A stretch of 64,000 nucleotides of DNA, from NCBI GenBank assembly GCA_949893755.1, contig CATLCV010000004.1, positions 1 through 64,000 on the forward strand, written 5' to 3'. The notes below the pieces were generated by a model. It was given only the letters and a program-made list of their open reading frames with translations, ran no database searches and was not told the origin of the DNA. Both the position numbers and the translations under genes were made by a program. Positions 34,258 through 42,247 of this stretch are shown here, piece after piece; within the stretch, counting starts at the first letter, position 1; every line of letters starts with the position of its first letter. Source of the stretch: an uncultured Lachnospiraceae bacterium (GTDB lineage: Bacteria; Bacillota; Clostridia; Lachnospirales; Lachnospiraceae).

Positions 34258-35352
34258 ATGAGGATACGAAAAGAAAAAGAGTTCTTATCCTTTTTTGATG
34301 AAGAGACCGGGCGGTATATGCGGACAGGCATCATCAAAGGGGGAAAGGATACAGGGGAGGACCCTTTTATGAGTTCCTTCCCGGAGCTTCTCGATGTAGG
34401 GATCATGGGGCACTGTAGGCATGGAAAAAGCGGATTATGTATAAAAGCAGGTGTAGAATGCTACCAGGACGGCCTGCACGCGGAACAGCCCAATATGAAG
34501 CTGCAGGATTTTAAAGAGCTTACAGCCCAGTGCCGGGGGAAGACGTATCAATTTGCTTTGGGCGGCTGCGGAGATCCGGATCAGCATGAGAATTTTGAGG
34601 AGATACTGCATTTATGCAAAAACGCAGGTATCGTGCCTAATTTTACGACCTCCGGGCTTGGAATGAATAAACACATTGCCACACTTTGTAAGAAGTACTG
34701 CGGTGCAGTTGCTGTCAGCTGGTATCGAAGTGAATACACGCTCCATGCCATAGAATTGCTGACGGCGGCCGGGGTGAAAACAAATATCCACTATGTTCTG
34801 GGCAGGCATACGGCTGCGGAAGCACTGCAGAGATTAAAAGAACGCAGCTTTCCCGAAAAGATCAACGCAGTTGTGTTCCTGCTTCACAAACCAGTGGGAT
34901 TAGGCAGCCGCGGCAATATGATCCGGCAGGATAACGAAGACTTCCGAAGGCTTATAGAGTATGTATCTTCCGAGTCCTGCCGCTATAAAATCGGGTTTGA
35001 TTCCTGTACGGTTCCCGCATTGATCAGGCATCCGGGAAATATAGACGCAGACAGCCTGGACACATGCGAAGGGGCCAGATGGTCAGCCTATGTCACTCCG
35101 GATATGAAGCTGCTGCCCTGCAGCTTTGACAATCAGGAGCAGAGATGGGCGGTGGATCTGAAAACACATTCTGTGCAGGAAGCCTGGAACAGTGAGCGCT
35201 TTGAGGAGTTCAGGAATCATTTCCGCAGGGCATGCCCCGGGTGCGGGATCAGGGCACAGTGCATGGGCGGCTGTCCCATCAGACCGGAGATCGTCTTGTG
35301 CAGTGGGAAAGAGAATACAGTCACAGAAGCAGCAGGCGGACGGATTGGATGA
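34258..35352 (+). CDS. Radical SAM/SPASM-type enzyme with atypical Cys spacing
   Basis: A 364-residue protein. The N-terminal cluster 'CRHGKSGLCIKAGVECYQ' places three Cys at CX7CX6C, unlike the usual CX3CX2C. 'FALGGCGDPDQHENFEEIL' matches the GGE-type SAM-binding strand. The C-terminal 'CEGARWSAYVTPDMKLLPCSFD' and 'CPGCGIRAQCMGGCP...C' form a SPASM-like auxiliary cluster region. Such enzymes use SAM radicals to modify peptides or proteins. It directly follows the TNSSSSSFI gene, its most likely substrate. Predicted cytoplasmic, as no signal is seen. Confidence 0.82.
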   Translation: MRIRKEKEFLSFFDEETGRYMRTGIIKGGKDTGEDPFMSSFPELLDVGIMGHCRHGKSGLCIKAGVECYQDGLHAEQPNMKLQDFKELTAQCRGKTYQFALGGCGDPDQHENFEEILHLCKNAGIVPNFTTSGLGMNKHIATLCKKYCGAVAVSWYRSEYTLHAIELLTAAGVKTNIHYVLGRHTAAEALQRLKERSFPEKINAVVFLLHKPVGLGSRGNMIRQDNEDFRRLIEYVSSESCRYKIGFDSCTVPALIRHPGNIDADSLDTCEGARWSAYVTPDMKLLPCSFDNQEQRWAVDLKTHSVQEAWNSERFEEFRNHFRRACPGCGIRAQCMGGCPIRPEIVLCSGKENTVTEAAGGRIG

Positions 35353-35399
35353 ACCAGTCCGTCCCCTTTTATGGCCTTTTATTTTCCACAGATTCGGTG

Positions 35400-36548
35400 C
35401 TATTCTATCACGCGAAATGCTTCACAAGTCATGGAGCTCCGTTTGCTGCCGGTGAGAGTACCTTCGATTTCAACGTACAGCCCTTTTTCATGGGCTTCGA
35501 TGGCCCTTCCATAGTCATTGTGGTCAAGCAGTACGGCGGTGCTTCTCTTTTTCTCATGTTCATCCAGATATACCACGGAGATTTTTCCGTTTTTCCGCTG
35601 AGTTACATCAGGGGAAGACTCCAGTTTATTGATTCGCCCGAGAATCTTTGTTAAGGTTTTCTTCTTTTCTTTTAACCTTCCCGCAGCAGTCAGAAGGGGC
35701 TGGCAGTAATCGTGTGTAAGCAATATTTTACTTCTCACGTCCATTTTGTTTTTTACTGCAGGAGACCATTCTGCCGTAAACTCAACATTGGCGCCCTCTG
35801 TATCAAGATTCAGTCCGGTCAATGCTTCGTAAAAATTTGCGCTTATGATATCCGTGCTGCTTTTTGAAAGCAGACCGTCCAGGTTGCCCTCATCAATATG
35901 CTCCTTGATCTGGAAAATATTATCCATTACACGTGTAGTCACCTGCCTGGTCAGGGATCTGGCGCACTGCTCCTCATCGGAAAAAATACTCAGCTGCTTA
36001 TAGCCTTCCTCTTCATCTAATTCGGCAAAGGGACAAACGACAGAAACTACATAACTTCCGACCTCTGTCTGTCCAAAACGGCAGCCGGATAAAAATTGGG
36101 AAACGGCATCATCTGTTCGTCCCTGATGATATTTTCTGGGATGAAGGATATCCCGCGTTGCCGCGCCTAACAGCTTTTTGGCATTTTCATACATACGGAT
36201 GGCATCGTCAAAAAGAATACTTCCGGCCTCAATATCATTCCGGATCAGTCTGATCTTCAAGATATCTGTGTTGGGATTCAGCAAGTATAACATGACCTGT
36301 TCTACAGATTTATTTTCTGCTTCGGCAACGGTTGTTACTGCTTTATACATTGCCTCTTTGTAGTCAGACAGCTGTTTTTCAACAGGGATGATCACCTGGT
36401 AAAAAGCATCATTTTCTTCAAATTGAAAAATCTTTATATGTGTTTTTTTGCTGGGAAAAAGATTCCATCCGGTATCTTTTAAATATTTAGAAAAAGCAAG
36501 TGGATTGATTTTTTCTGTCAGATCTAAAAAATTAACGGAATAAATCAT
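35400..36548 (-). CDS. Hypothetical partner of the DUF4365 protein
   Basis: A 382-residue soluble protein I do not recognise. It starts 'MIYSVNFLDLTEKINPLAFSKYLKDTGWNLF' and ends with an OB-like stretch ('GLYVEIEGTLTGSKRSSMTCEAFRVIE'). 'GCRFGQTEVGSYVVSVVCPF' is the most distinctive internal segment. The ATG at 36548 sits seven bases after GGAGG and overlaps the DUF4365 stop as ATGA; the ORF-track ATG six bases earlier is too close to the Shine-Dalgarno. Coupling and order suggest a two-protein defence or toxin-antitoxin-like unit. Confidence 0.7.
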   Translation of the reverse strand: MIYSVNFLDLTEKINPLAFSKYLKDTGWNLFPSKKTHIKIFQFEENDAFYQVIIPVEKQLSDYKEAMYKAVTTVAEAENKSVEQVMLYLLNPNTDILKIRLIRNDIEAGSILFDDAIRMYENAKKLLGAATRDILHPRKYHQGRTDDAVSQFLSGCRFGQTEVGSYVVSVVCPFAELDEEEGYKQLSIFSDEEQCARSLTRQVTTRVMDNIFQIKEHIDEGNLDGLLSKSSTDIISANFYEALTGLNLDTEGANVEFTAEWSPAVKNKMDVRSKILLTHDYCQPLLTAAGRLKEKKKTLTKILGRINKLESSPDVTQRKNGKISVVYLDEHEKKRSTAVLLDHNDYGRAIEAHEKGLYVEIEGTLTGSKRSSMTCEAFRVIE

Positions 36549-37054
36549 GGCCATTCCTCCCTTGCAATTTTTACTAAAAAATCATTTAATGTTTCTGGGT
36601 TTAATACATTGCTCTTATTGATTTTAATGGTGACTGTATTGGAATTGGCAGACTCCAAAGCATTAGAAAATTCTGCCCAGTACATACATCCTTTGATCAG
36701 TAATTCATCTGTGCTCCAGGAAATCCATTCCTCTTCATTTTCAGGCAATACCAATAGACCAAGTATAATGGGGGTGGTTGCCGGCAGACATAGATCATTA
36801 TAGTTTTTTACCTTCAATTTATAAGTTAGAACATTTCCATGATCTGTGTACTGGCTGTTTGATGAAGTACATTTTAATTGTATCCTTAATTCAGCATTAC
36901 ATTTTAATCCATTATCCAAAAGGATTCTCTTGCGGAGAGTACCATCGGTACTGTCGTCATCATGACGGACAGTTTCATACGCTATGCCGGCGTATGCACA
37001 TAATGCAGAAATATAACTGATGCTGATGTCCTCTTTTATCTGTGTCACTTGCAT
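36545..37054 (-). CDS. DUF4365 domain protein (PD-(D/E)XK-like)
   Basis: A 169-residue protein. The N-terminal 'QIKEDISISYISALCAYAGIAYETVRHDDDSTDGTLRK' and core 'AELRIQLKCTSS' follow the DUF4365 pattern, whose D...(Q)xK core is restriction-endonuclease-like. These proteins occur in mobile and defence contexts. It is the first gene of the minus-strand pair, with a near-consensus promoter and a 17-base inverted repeat just upstream. No transposase or known restriction gene is attached. Confidence 0.75.
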   Translation of the reverse strand: MQVTQIKEDISISYISALCAYAGIAYETVRHDDDSTDGTLRKRILLDNGLKCNAELRIQLKCTSSNSQYTDHGNVLTYKLKVKNYNDLCLPATTPIILGLLVLPENEEEWISWSTDELLIKGCMYWAEFSNALESANSNTVTIKINKSNVLNPETLNDFLVKIAREEWP

Positions 37055-37077
37055 AGCGATCCTCCCCTCCTTAGTAT

Positions 37078-37134
37078 GCTATTATACGTTACATGTCGCG
37101 CCTGGTCAAGGTGTGATATGTAATGTATAATAGC
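37078..37134 (-). promoter_or_regulatory. Promoter with inverted repeat for the DUF4365 operon
   Basis: On the minus strand TTGACC (37109-37104) and TATAAT (37086-37081) are exactly 17 bases apart. Arms GCTATTATACGTTACAT (37078-37094) and ATGTAATGTATAATAGC (37118-37134) are complementary apart from one base and bracket both elements. This looks like an autoregulatory operator. Confidence 0.75.
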
Positions 37135-37140
37135 AGTCAG

Positions 37141-37247
37141 AGGGACAATTGGCCGGATGCCTTGCACCGTGAGTTGTATCCCGCTGCAAGGCACCGCATG
37201 GGATTCACCGTTCCATAAATTTGTTAAGAAAAAATCGTATTGTCCCT
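37141..37247. repeat. 107-base nested palindromic element (MITE-like)
   Basis: The outer ends AGGGACAAT (37141-37149) and ATTGTCCCT (37239-37247) are perfect inverted repeats, and an inner pair TGCCTTGCA/TGCAAGGCA (37158-37193) forms a second stem. It fills the gap between the DUF4365 promoter and the broken AAA gene. No second full copy is seen in the window. Confidence 0.5.
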
Positions 37248-37293
37248 TTCACGCATATTTGCTATACTTTATGATAATAGAAGGAGGGTGCCT

Positions 37294-38723
37294 ATGAAAA
37301 TCATAAATATCCCTGTCGGAACTTCGAATTTTGCCGAGATCCGGAGGAAAGGCAGCTATTTTATCGACAAAACAGGTCTGATCGTACAGCTGCTGAAAAC
37401 ACAAAGTACAAAAGCGACATTGATCACACGGCCCCGCCGTTTCGGAAAAACACTTTGCATGAGTATGCTGTCGGAATTTTTTGACATACAAAAGGAAAGC
37501 AGGCATTTATTCGCCGGGCTTTCTGTCAAGATAATGACTCACTGGAACTTGCGGTGATCACAGGCTGTCTTAGGATCGCCAAAGAAAGCATTTTCACCGG
37601 GACGAATAATTTCGTGTCCGATACCATTTCCGATACGCAGCTCAATGAATACTTTGGATTTACCCAGGACGAAGTGAACCGTCTGCTTGCAGACACAGGG
37701 CTTACGCCTTATGCAGCTGAGATCAAGGAATGGTATAACGGTTATCATTTCGGTGATTTCGATGTGTATTGCCCCTGGGATGTCATGAACCATGTACAGA
37801 ATCTGCTTCTGGATCCGGGCTCGAAGCCTAAAAATTTCTGGGAAAATACGAGTGACAATGCCATCATCCGTACCTTTTTAAAAAGAACGGATTTTGATGT
37901 AAATGACAAGTACGAGACACTGCTTGCAGGAGGATATATAGTAGAACCTATTGAGGAAAATCTCACTTATGATGTGCTGGAGGGGTCGGAAGAAAATCTG
38001 TGGAGCCTGCTGTATCTGACGGGATACCTGACAAGAGCACGCCTGGAGGAGATTCCGGAGCTGCAGCTGCTTCCCGGCCAGTATGCGCTGAAAATTCCCA
38101 ATAAGGAGGTTCTTGGGATCTTTAAGAAAAGTGTTAAAGCCTGGCTGATGGAAACTACCGCGCAAAAAGACCGGAGGGAATTATTTGCGGCATTGTGGGA
38201 TGCGGACGCAAAACGGCTGACGGAGTTGATCTCGGATCTGCTGTTTGATACCATCAGCTATCATGATTATGCCGAAAGCTTCTACCATGCATTTCTCACC
38301 GGACTGTTCTCTAACGCCGGATACCGGGTGGAGTCCAATTATGAATATGAAAACCGGATCATTGTCCAGAACAGGACTACGCATTTACTGCGCTGTCCGT
38401 ATGATAACATAAAAATTGCAGAAGCAAGCCCCATTGCCGAAGGCAATTTTCATGGGCTTGCAGGTGCATCTGTGAAGGATACTGAACAGATGCACTTAGG
38501 ACGATCCGATATTGTGATCAAAGACCGGAAAAACCGCAGAGCCGTTGTCCTGGAGGCAAAGCGGACATACGATGAGGATAAGCTGGAGAGTGACTGCGAC
38601 GAAGCGCTTGCGCAGATTCAGAAGAAACGATATGTAAAAAAGGCAGAGCGCGACGGGTATAAGAATGTAGGCAGGCTGGGCATTGCGTTCTTTCAGAAGA
38701 AGTGCCTGGTGAAAAAAATGTAA
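37294..38723 (+). pseudogene. AAA-ATPase/DUF1703-type protein with internal deletion
   Basis: The first 88 codons carry the family start ('NIPVGTSNFAEIRRKGSYFIDKT', Walker-like 'RPRRFGKTLCMSML') and stop at 37557. The DNA then encodes, in another frame, 'DNDSLELAVITGCLRIAKESIFTG' and the rest to the nuclease-like C-terminus ('RSDIVIKDRKNRRAVVLEAKR'). Intact relatives are about 550 residues, so some 150-180 codons including Walker B have been removed with a frameshift near GTCAAGATAATGAC. The 389-residue downstream ORF may still be made but lacks the ATP site. Start with GAAGGAGGG. Confidence 0.85.
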
Positions 38724-38725
38724 AA

Positions 38726-38743
38726 GGGGCGGGTTTCCGCCCC
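38726..38743 (+). terminator. Short GC hairpin
   Basis: GGGGCGG-GTTT-CCGCCCC directly follows the stop of the AAA/DUF1703 remnant. There is only a weak downstream T content. Confidence 0.6.
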
Positions 38744-38802
38744 AAAGCTTCGCTGATAGATTTACAACATTTGTTTCGTTCAGCACCCTCTCTTTTATCT
38801 GT

Positions 38803-39312
38803 CTATAGTTTCAAGCTATATTGCAGCAGTGTATAATGCTGTCCGTCTTTGCTGTCTATTTTATCTGCCGAAGAAATCAGCAAAAAACCGAAGGACTTTG
38901 CCAATAAATTAGAAGCCCTGTTTTTTTCTCTTGCCGAATAAAGAAACTCTTTTGCACCGAATTCTTCTTTACAATATTGAATCAGGCATCGAAGGATCTG
39001 TTTACCAAACCCCTTTCCCACATAATCCGGTCCTAAACAGATCCCGGTTTCCTGATATACGTAAGGCCCGATCTTCTCTATGCCGGCGAATCCGATCGCC
39101 TTACCGCTTAATTTTTCATAAACGAGATAGGTGTCATGTTCTTTCTGAAACGCAATGGTTTTCAAGATTCTTACTTTAGCGTCTTCTTCGGTTTCCGTAA
39201 TATTCCAGGCCATATACTTCGCGCTTTCCGGCTGCGACCAGACATTGCGGTACATTTCTTCCCAGTCCGAAAATTTTGCTTTATCAAGAATAAGGCTCTC
39301 GGTTTCAATCAT
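38803..39312 (-). CDS. GNAT family N-acetyltransferase (RimJ/RimL-like)
   Basis: 169 residues from the ATG with AGGAG nine bases upstream. 'IETESLILDKAKFSDWEEMYRNVW' and 'TGICLGPDYVGKGFGKQILRCLIQYCKEEFGAKEFLYSAREKNRASNLLAKSFGF' show the acetyl-CoA fold of the RimJ/RimL type. Substrate unknown. It is a single gene beside a DUF1643 gene on the same strand. Confidence 0.9.
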   Translation of the reverse strand: MIETESLILDKAKFSDWEEMYRNVWSQPESAKYMAWNITETEEDAKVRILKTIAFQKEHDTYLVYEKLSGKAIGFAGIEKIGPYVYQETGICLGPDYVGKGFGKQILRCLIQYCKEEFGAKEFLYSAREKNRASNLLAKSFGFLLISSADKIDSKDGQHYTLLQYSLKL

Positions 39313-39352
39313 TTTTAAGCACTCCTTTTTATTCCCGCGAAGCAACGATGTA

Positions 39353-39931
39353 CTAAGTAGCCATGCTTGCATGGATATTTGAGTTTGTCCAGTAATGCGT
39401 GACATCAAAGCTCTCTGACTTTGCCGAGAGCGGAAGCCGTGAGGGATGCCGCGGATGATGATGCCTGGTAGTAGATTTTATGACTCCATTTTCTTCCTTT
39501 CCGAAAGCAATAAATCGGCAGGAATACTTGTTGGCGATCCCGTAAATATCATATAGACAATCCATCAGATAATCACGTTCCATAATAGGCTCTCCCCAGG
39601 CTGCCCACAGGGTCAAATTTGTTTCCCGCAAATATCGTTCGATATAACGCAGATTTTCATGATGCAGATCATCATCCCGGGCTACAGGCAGGCATTTAGG
39701 ATCAGTAGAGCGATGCGGATAAACATTGAACATCATCCAGCTGTCGAAACCATTTCGCTTTGCAATCTGCTCAACCATATGTAATGTTTTATCTGCATAT
39801 TCATGATTAGCGGTACTCGGATTCACACCGAAGCAGATAAGCGGATGATTCCCGGAAACGCCTAATACAAAACGCCTGCGAAGATCGTCGCCAATATAAA
39901 TGTCCGGTGCGGTTTCCCATTGATACTTCAA
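39353..39931 (-). CDS. DUF1643 domain-containing protein
   Basis: A 192-residue protein with the DUF1643 signature: 'FGVNPSTANHEYADKTLHMVEQIAKRNGFDSWMMFNVYP' and 'WAAWGEPI'. The family is widespread in phage, plasmid and bacterial genomes and of unknown function. Its start abuts a partial repeat B element, which may carry or disrupt its promoter. Confidence 0.85.
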   Translation of the reverse strand: MKYQWETAPDIYIGDDLRRRFVLGVSGNHPLICFGVNPSTANHEYADKTLHMVEQIAKRNGFDSWMMFNVYPHRSTDPKCLPVARDDDLHHENLRYIERYLRETNLTLWAAWGEPIMERDYLMDCLYDIYGIANKYSCRFIAFGKEENGVIKSTTRHHHPRHPSRLPLSAKSESFDVTHYWTNSNIHASMAT

Positions 39932-39934
39932 TAT

Positions 39935-39975
39935 ATTGTCCTCCCCTGCTTACGCTTCAGCGCAATTCATATTGT
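39935..39975 (+). repeat. Repeat family B, internally deleted copy
   Basis: Retains TTGTC, then CCTGCTTACGCTTCAGCGCAATTCATATTG; the first hairpin is missing. It directly truncates the P-loop kinase fragment on its right. Confidence 0.65.
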
Positions 39976-39976
39976 T

Positions 39977-40039
39977 TCAAGCTCCCAATGTACTCTTCCC
40001 AGCACCGTTGAAGCCGCAAATAATCATTCCTGTTCCCAT
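39977..40039 (-). pseudogene. Stub of a P-loop kinase/ATPase gene
   Basis: Twenty codons read 'MGTGMIICGFNGAGKSTLGA', the perfect N-terminal Walker A start of a shikimate-kinase-like AAA protein, then a stop where repeat B begins. Its upstream side joins a group II intron remnant. The rest of the gene is gone. Confidence 0.65.
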
Positions 40040-40040
40040 A

Positions 40041-40170
40041 TTCGGGAGATTTGCGGAGGAAAGGGAAAACCAGAGACCTTTACGTTCCTCGGGTTTACAC
40101 ACTACTGTTCGAGAAGTAAGAATGGGAAGTTCAGGGGGAAGAGAAAAAACTGTTTTACAATGACCTTTGC
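40041..40170 (+). pseudogene. Group II intron reverse transcriptase/maturase fragment
   Basis: One frame gives 'FGRFAEER' and a second continues 'GKPETFTFLGFTHYCSRSKNGKFRGKRK', which is the conserved end-of-RT/maturase (LtrA) segment. A frameshift lies between them. The rest of the RT is missing on the left, and on the right the sequence runs into intron domain V. Confidence 0.8.
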
Positions 40171-40173
40171 AAA

Positions 40174-40250
40174 GAGCCGGATGCGGGAAAGCCGTATGTC
40201 CGGTTTCGTAGAGGGATGCGGGGAGTACCCCCCCCCCACACACATCTACT
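40174..40250 (+). mobile_element. Group II intron 3' end: domains V and VI
   Basis: The 34-base stretch 40174-40207 (GAGCCGGATGCGGGAAAGCC...) has the length, AGC triad, GNRA-type loop and two-base bulge of domain V. Domain VI-like AGAGGGATG...CATCTACT follows, interrupted by a ten-C run, and would end near 40250. With the RT fragment this is a truncated, immobile intron lying seven bases from tRNA-Val. Confidence 0.8.
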
Positions 40251-40256
40251 AAACAC

Positions 40257-40329
40257 TGGAGACAACAGGACTCGAACCTGCGACCCTCTACACGTCAAGC
40301 AGATGCTCTCCCAGCTGAGCTATGTCTCC
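40257..40329 (-). tRNA. tRNA-Val (anticodon GAC)
   Basis: Cloverleaf on the minus strand: acceptor stem GGAGACA/TGTCTCC, D-arm AGCTCAGCTGGGAGAGC, anticodon loop TTGACGT giving GAC, T-arm GCAGG-TTCGAGT-CCTGT. CCA is not encoded. It is flanked on one side by a group II intron remnant and on the other by tandem repeat B copies. Confidence 0.93.
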
Positions 40330-40344
40330 ATAGAATATTGTATT

Positions 40345-40472
40345 TTGTCACCAATTTCCGCAAGAAAATCGATGACCTGCTTGCGCATCAGCGCAATACA
40401 TATTATATCTTGTCACCAATTTCCATAAGGAAATTGATGACCTGCTTGCGCATCAGCGCAATACATATTATA
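40345..40472 (+). repeat. Repeat family B, two tandem copies
   Basis: Copies begin at 40345 and 40410, a 65-base period. Each reads TTGTCACCAATTTCC..., GATGACCTGCTTGCGCATCAGCGCAAT and an ATTATA tail. The arms differ by compensating changes (CAATTTCC/GGAAATTG versus a variant). They lie directly behind the tRNA-Val promoter side. From 40473 to 40846 no gene is convincing. Confidence 0.9.
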
Positions 40473-40619
40473 ACAGATACAGCAACAAAATAGCAAGAAA
40501 AAAATCCACCGATTTCCAGTGCTTTAATGCATTTTTATGGGCGAGCATGTGGACGGGTTCTGCTGCGTGGAGCTGGTTGGACATTTTGAAAAGGCCGGCA
40601 CAGAGGCTAAGCAGGAAGA

Positions 40620-40664
40620 AAGGATCCTGCGCAACCTGTATCAGTTATTTTCCTACAACTCCTT
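40620..40664 (-). repeat. Repeat family A, degenerate copy
   Basis: On the minus strand AAGGAGTTGTAGGAAAATAAC...GGTTGCGCAGGATCCTTTC matches the element at 45448-45504 with scattered changes. The far arm is not preserved. Confidence 0.5.
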
Positions 40665-40846
40665 AAATAGTAACGGAAAACGGAAGCGGATTAAACCTGA
40701 CAATTTGCAGAGTTTGATATATCATAGGATGAGCCGGCAAAAAAGAAAGACCATGAAACTTTTTTCTATAGATACTGGTATATATTTATATCAAAGGACA
40801 ATATCCATACGGCCGTTTTACAAAGCAACAGGAAGGGGGAAGAAGG

Positions 40847-41392
40847 ATGGATGACATGGAAACAATGGAACGTTTAAGAAAAAAGGAACAAAAAGCATTG
40901 GAAGAGATCATAAAAGAATACAATCCCTATGTTTCGGCGATCGTATATAAAATTCTGTGCGGATATGCGGCGGAAATAGATATACAGGGGGTGATCAACG
41001 ATGTCTTCTTCCGGTTATGGGAAAACGCGGACAAATTTGACGCACGGAAGTATACGGATCTGAAACCCTATCTGGGCGCGATCGCAAGAAATACCGCGAT
41101 CAATGAAAAAAATAAAATAGTACAAAATCTGCCTCTGGATGAGCACATTCTGGGCGAGATGAACGATTCCTTTTCAGAAATAGAGAAAAAGCAGATCCTT
41201 CAATCTGCTATGGCACAGCTGAGCAAAAAAGATCAGGTTATACTGCTAAAGTTTTATTTCCAGGGCAAAAAGATAAAAGAAATTGCAAAAGAAGAAAATA
41301 TGCCCTTATCAACAGTCAAAATCAATTTAAAAAGAAGCAGGAGCAAATTGAAAAAAATTTTAGAAGAGGAGGGATTTATCTATGAAGATTAG
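40847..41392 (+). CDS. ECF-type RNA polymerase sigma factor
   Basis: A 181-residue sigma-70 family protein. Region 2 appears as 'VINDVFFRLWENADKFDARKYTDLKPYLGAIARNTAINEKNK', and region 4 as 'LSKKDQVILLKFYFQGKKIKEIAKEENMPLSTVKINLKRSRSKLKKIL'. It should direct RNA polymerase to a small stress regulon. The following gene overlaps by 11 bases and encodes a single-pass membrane protein, probably its anti-sigma factor. Confidence 0.92.
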   Translation: MDDMETMERLRKKEQKALEEIIKEYNPYVSAIVYKILCGYAAEIDIQGVINDVFFRLWENADKFDARKYTDLKPYLGAIARNTAINEKNKIVQNLPLDEHILGEMNDSFSEIEKKQILQSAMAQLSKKDQVILLKFYFQGKKIKEIAKEENMPLSTVKINLKRSRSKLKKILEEEGFIYED

Positions 41393-42230
41393 TTTTTATG
41401 AGCTTTTTGATCTCATGGCGGAAGAGGCATTGGAACTGCTGTCAGAGGATACGCCGGACAGCGAAACGCAATCTTCATCAGAAGCTACAATAAATGGCGT
41501 TTTGGAAATGATCAGCCAAAAAGAACGTCCTCATGTCTTCAAAAAGAAAAAAATGATACGCAGGCTGTTATTAGTGGCTGTAATAGGAATCGGAGTGTCT
41601 GCGGCCGCAGTTGCGCTTGCGGATCAGCCGATTATTTCGAACGGTGTCTTACTGAGGACTGGGGCAGAAGAAATTAATGATGCCAACCGTGCATATGTGG
41701 GAAAAGAGATGAGAGCAGGACATACATCGGTAGAAGTCCGGAGGGAATCAGAAATCCGGGAGGAAGCGGCGGCCGGAACGCCATCCCGGATGGAATCTGA
41801 AAGAACCTATGAGCTGCCCGATTTTATCAAAGGGATAGAATCGTATGAAAAATTGCCATATGCAATGGATACGTTTGAATCGAAGAAAGAGGACGGATAC
41901 TATACGACTCCGGAAATCATATTTACCAATTACGCAATGGTGATCTTTACAAAAGAAGGTAACAAGGGTTGGAAGTTAAAAAAGGGGCAGACGCTTTATT
42001 TTGAAACAGAAGAGTATCCTTCCGAAGTAAACCAGGGACGGGGACAGGCTATCATATATACGTATATTTTGGATGGAAAATTGATGAATCAGGATTACGG
42101 TGACGGTCGGCGCGGACTCTCCCAGAAATATGATTTAAAAGCAGAAAAAAGCGGAGAGTATTACTTATGCCTGATAGGAGCGAGTTCGGATCCGATCTCA
42201 ATAAAAAGCGGACGTCTGTATGTGGAATAA
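41382..42230 (+). CDS. Single-pass membrane protein, probable anti-sigma partner
   Basis: 282 residues. A cytoplasmic N-terminus of about 55 residues, rich in acidic residues, precedes one helix ('RRLLLVAVIGIGVSAAAVALA', residues 59-80). The external domain has no known fold but contains 'GKLMNQDYGDGRRGLSQKYDLKAEKSGEYYLCLIG'. The layout and overlap with the ECF sigma gene are those of an anti-sigma factor; the classic zinc-binding HxxxCxxC motif is absent. AGGAGGG lies before ATG. Confidence 0.7.
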   Translation: MKISFYELFDLMAEEALELLSEDTPDSETQSSSEATINGVLEMISQKERPHVFKKKKMIRRLLLVAVIGIGVSAAAVALADQPIISNGVLLRTGAEEINDANRAYVGKEMRAGHTSVEVRRESEIREEAAAGTPSRMESERTYELPDFIKGIESYEKLPYAMDTFESKKEDGYYTTPEIIFTNYAMVIFTKEGNKGWKLKKGQTLYFETEEYPSEVNQGRGQAIIYTYILDGKLMNQDYGDGRRGLSQKYDLKAEKSGEYYLCLIGASSDPISIKSGRLYVE

Positions 42231-42247
42231 AGGGCCATTACAGCCCC

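Noticed and set aside
40228-40237. Ten-C homopolymer as a phase-variation tract
   Set aside because: It is in the domain VI region of a dead intron, not in or before a live gene; may also be a sequencing-sensitive site.
40345-40472. Possible CRISPR-like or tRNA-array repeat
   Set aside because: The two units are contiguous with structured arms and match dispersed copies elsewhere; no spacers.
40537-40854. 105-residue ORF before the ECF sigma gene
   Set aside because: No recognisable domain or clear ribosome binding site, contains a repeat A remnant and overlaps the sigma gene start; not supported as a gene.
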